Translations under genes and position numbers: made by a program
Part shown: positions 62,729-64,000 of the stretch, in pieces
How the letters are laid out: each line of letters opens with the position of its first letter
Numbering within the stretch: position 1 is the first letter of the stretch
The notes under the pieces: generated by a model
What the model was told of the DNA's origin: nothing
Database searches by the model: none
Seen by the model: the letters and a program-made list of their open reading frames with translations, nothing else
NCBI RefSeq assembly: GCF_031834595.1
Contig: NZ_CP115541.1
Coordinates: forward strand, 744,001-808,000
Direction of reading: 5' to 3'
Length of the DNA: 64,000 nt
From: Stenotrophomonas oahuensis
Lineage (GTDB): Bacteria > Pseudomonadota > Gammaproteobacteria > Xanthomonadales > Xanthomonadaceae

Positions 62729-64000
62729 TGATCCGCCGATCCCTCGCACTTGCGCTGGCCGCCGCACTGCTGCCGATGACCGCCTCTGCCGCCGACCTGC
62801 TGCAGGTCTATGAAATGGCGCGCAACGGCGATCCGCAGCTGGCCGCGGCAGAGTCCACCCGTCTGTTCGACAAGGAAGGTGCCGTCCAGGCCCGCGCCGC
62901 GCTGCTGCCGCAGATCAACGGCCAGGCTACGCTGGGTCGCAACCGCACCACGCCGAACCACGACGTGGACACCACCTCGTTCACCACCAAGAGCCGCAAC
63001 TACACGGTGGATGGTTCGCAGACCCTGTTCAACTGGACCCAGTTCTCGAACCTGCGTTCGCAGCGCGAGCTGAGCAAGGCGGCGGATTTCACCCTGGATT
63101 CGGCCAACGACGATCTGATCGTGCGCACCTCGGCCGCGTACTTCAACGTGCTGGTGGGCATCGAGTCGCTGTCGGCCGCGCAGACCAACGAAGCCGCTGC
63201 CAAGAAGCAGTTCGACTTCGCTGACAAGCGCCTGGAAGTGGGCCTGGCCCCGATCACCGACGTGCACGAAGCCCGCGCGCAGTACGACCAGGCCCGTGCC
63301 AACACGATCATTGCGCAGAACACCCTGGCCGACGCCTACCAGGCGCTGACCGAATTGACCGGCCAGCCGGTCACCGACCTGAAGGCACTGCCGGAAGATT
63401 TCCGTCCGGAACTGCCGGCCCAGTACGCCACCGTGGATGCACTTGTGACCAAGGCGGTGGAACAGAATCCGGCGCTGAAGGCCTCGGAGCTGAAGGTCAG
63501 CGCAGCCGAGTCGTCCGTGTCTGCCGCACGCGGCGCGCACTACCCGACCCTGTCGCTGGGTGCCAGTGCCGGCAAGTCGGCCAGCTGGGGTGACGTGGTG
63601 GGTTCGGGCAGCAACTTCAGCCCGGACCAGCGCACCAACAGCATCGGCCTGACCCTGAGCGTGCCGATCTTCTCCGGCGGTGCCACCCAGTCCGGCGTGC
63701 GCCAGGCCCTGGCCCAGCGCGACATCGCCCAGGACGGCTACGAGCAGCAGAAGCGCGCCCTCGACCGCAACACCCGCAACGCCTACCAGTCGCTGGTGGC
63801 CGGCATCAGCGAGGTGGAAGCACGTCGTCTGGCCGTGGTCTCCGCGCAGAGCGCGTACGACGCTTCGCAGGTCGGCCTGGAAGTGGGTACCCGCACCGTG
63901 CTGGACGTGATCCAGAACCAGCGCATCCTGTTCTCGGCGCAGCTGGAATACGCCAACGCCCGCTACACCTTCCTGCAGCGTCGCCTGCAGCTGGGCCAGG
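62729..64000 (+). CDS. tolC: TolC family outer-membrane channel, 5' part
   Basis: From ATG 62729 an open frame of 424 codons runs to the right edge without a stop. It starts MIRRSLALALAAALLPMTAS with a signal peptide ending in SAA, then DLLQVYEMARNGDPQLAAAE, the TolC first helix. Later it has LLPQINGQATLGRN, the tandem helical hairpin repeats and PIFSGGATQSGVRQALAQRD at the second equatorial region. It is the exit duct for the SmeOP pump and others. A ccaaggaagcc ribosome site lies upstream. Confidence 0.93.

Overview
The window reads as chromosomal DNA of a high-GC gammaproteobacterium of the Xanthomonadaceae/Lysobacteraceae, most likely Stenotrophomonas (S. maltophilia group or a close relative). 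This is inferred from three things. GTAG-headed REP palindromes are scattered between genes. The gene order TetR/MFP/RND/pcm/tolC matches the described SmeOP-TolCSm efflux locus. The ilvC-ilvG-ilvM-ilvA-leuA order is typical of this family. Most of the window is ordinary core genome. Accessory-looking material is concentrated at about 9.3-14 kb.

Layout. 0-6.5 kb: divergent ygfB (partial), then a zapB-like gene, zapA, 6S RNA with terminator, fau, an EVE protein, rpiA, a DUF192 lipoprotein, a SirB1-like protein, rubredoxin, thiE and hemL. 6.5-9.3 kb: azurin, acetylornithine aminotransferase, and a voltage-gated-type K+ channel with a C-terminal zinc ribbon. 9.3-14 kb: REPIN-like repeats, a SymE-type gene behind a structured leader, a DUF3829 lipoprotein, an SDR gene, and a toxin-antitoxin remnant. 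14-24 kb: a kinase, a DedA-PAP2-LssY fusion, mpl, adk, PPi-dependent phosphofructokinase and H+-pyrophosphatase. 24-30 kb: heme oxygenase and a FecI/FecR/TonB-receptor heme-uptake unit carrying two matching ECF-type promoters. 30-41 kb: a beta-propeller protein with its putative regulator, ppa, an HDOD protein, a second TonB receptor, an AraC regulator and a wHTH/PD40 regulator. 41-47.5 kb: a second K+-channel-like protein, thiC with a TPP riboswitch, a BCCT transporter and gamma-glutamyltransferase. 47.5-56.8 kb: an attenuator-controlled branched-chain amino acid operon ilvCGMA-leuACDB, with a leader peptide too short for routine gene calling. 56.8-64 kb: the SmeOP-TolCSm efflux locus, with tolC running off the end.

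Genes that work together: (i) ilv/leu, with leader peptide and terminator/antiterminator; (ii) fecI-fecR-TonB receptor, with heme oxygenase nearby, for heme iron acquisition; (iii) pfp, hppA, ppa and adk, which connect glycolysis, pyrophosphate and the proton gradient; (iv) smeRo/smeO/smeP/tolC, with a tandem TetR-type operator in the divergent promoter.

No tRNA, rRNA, CRISPR array, prophage or complete insertion sequence was seen. Functional assignments rest on reading motifs and recognising families by eye. No alignment or database search was run.
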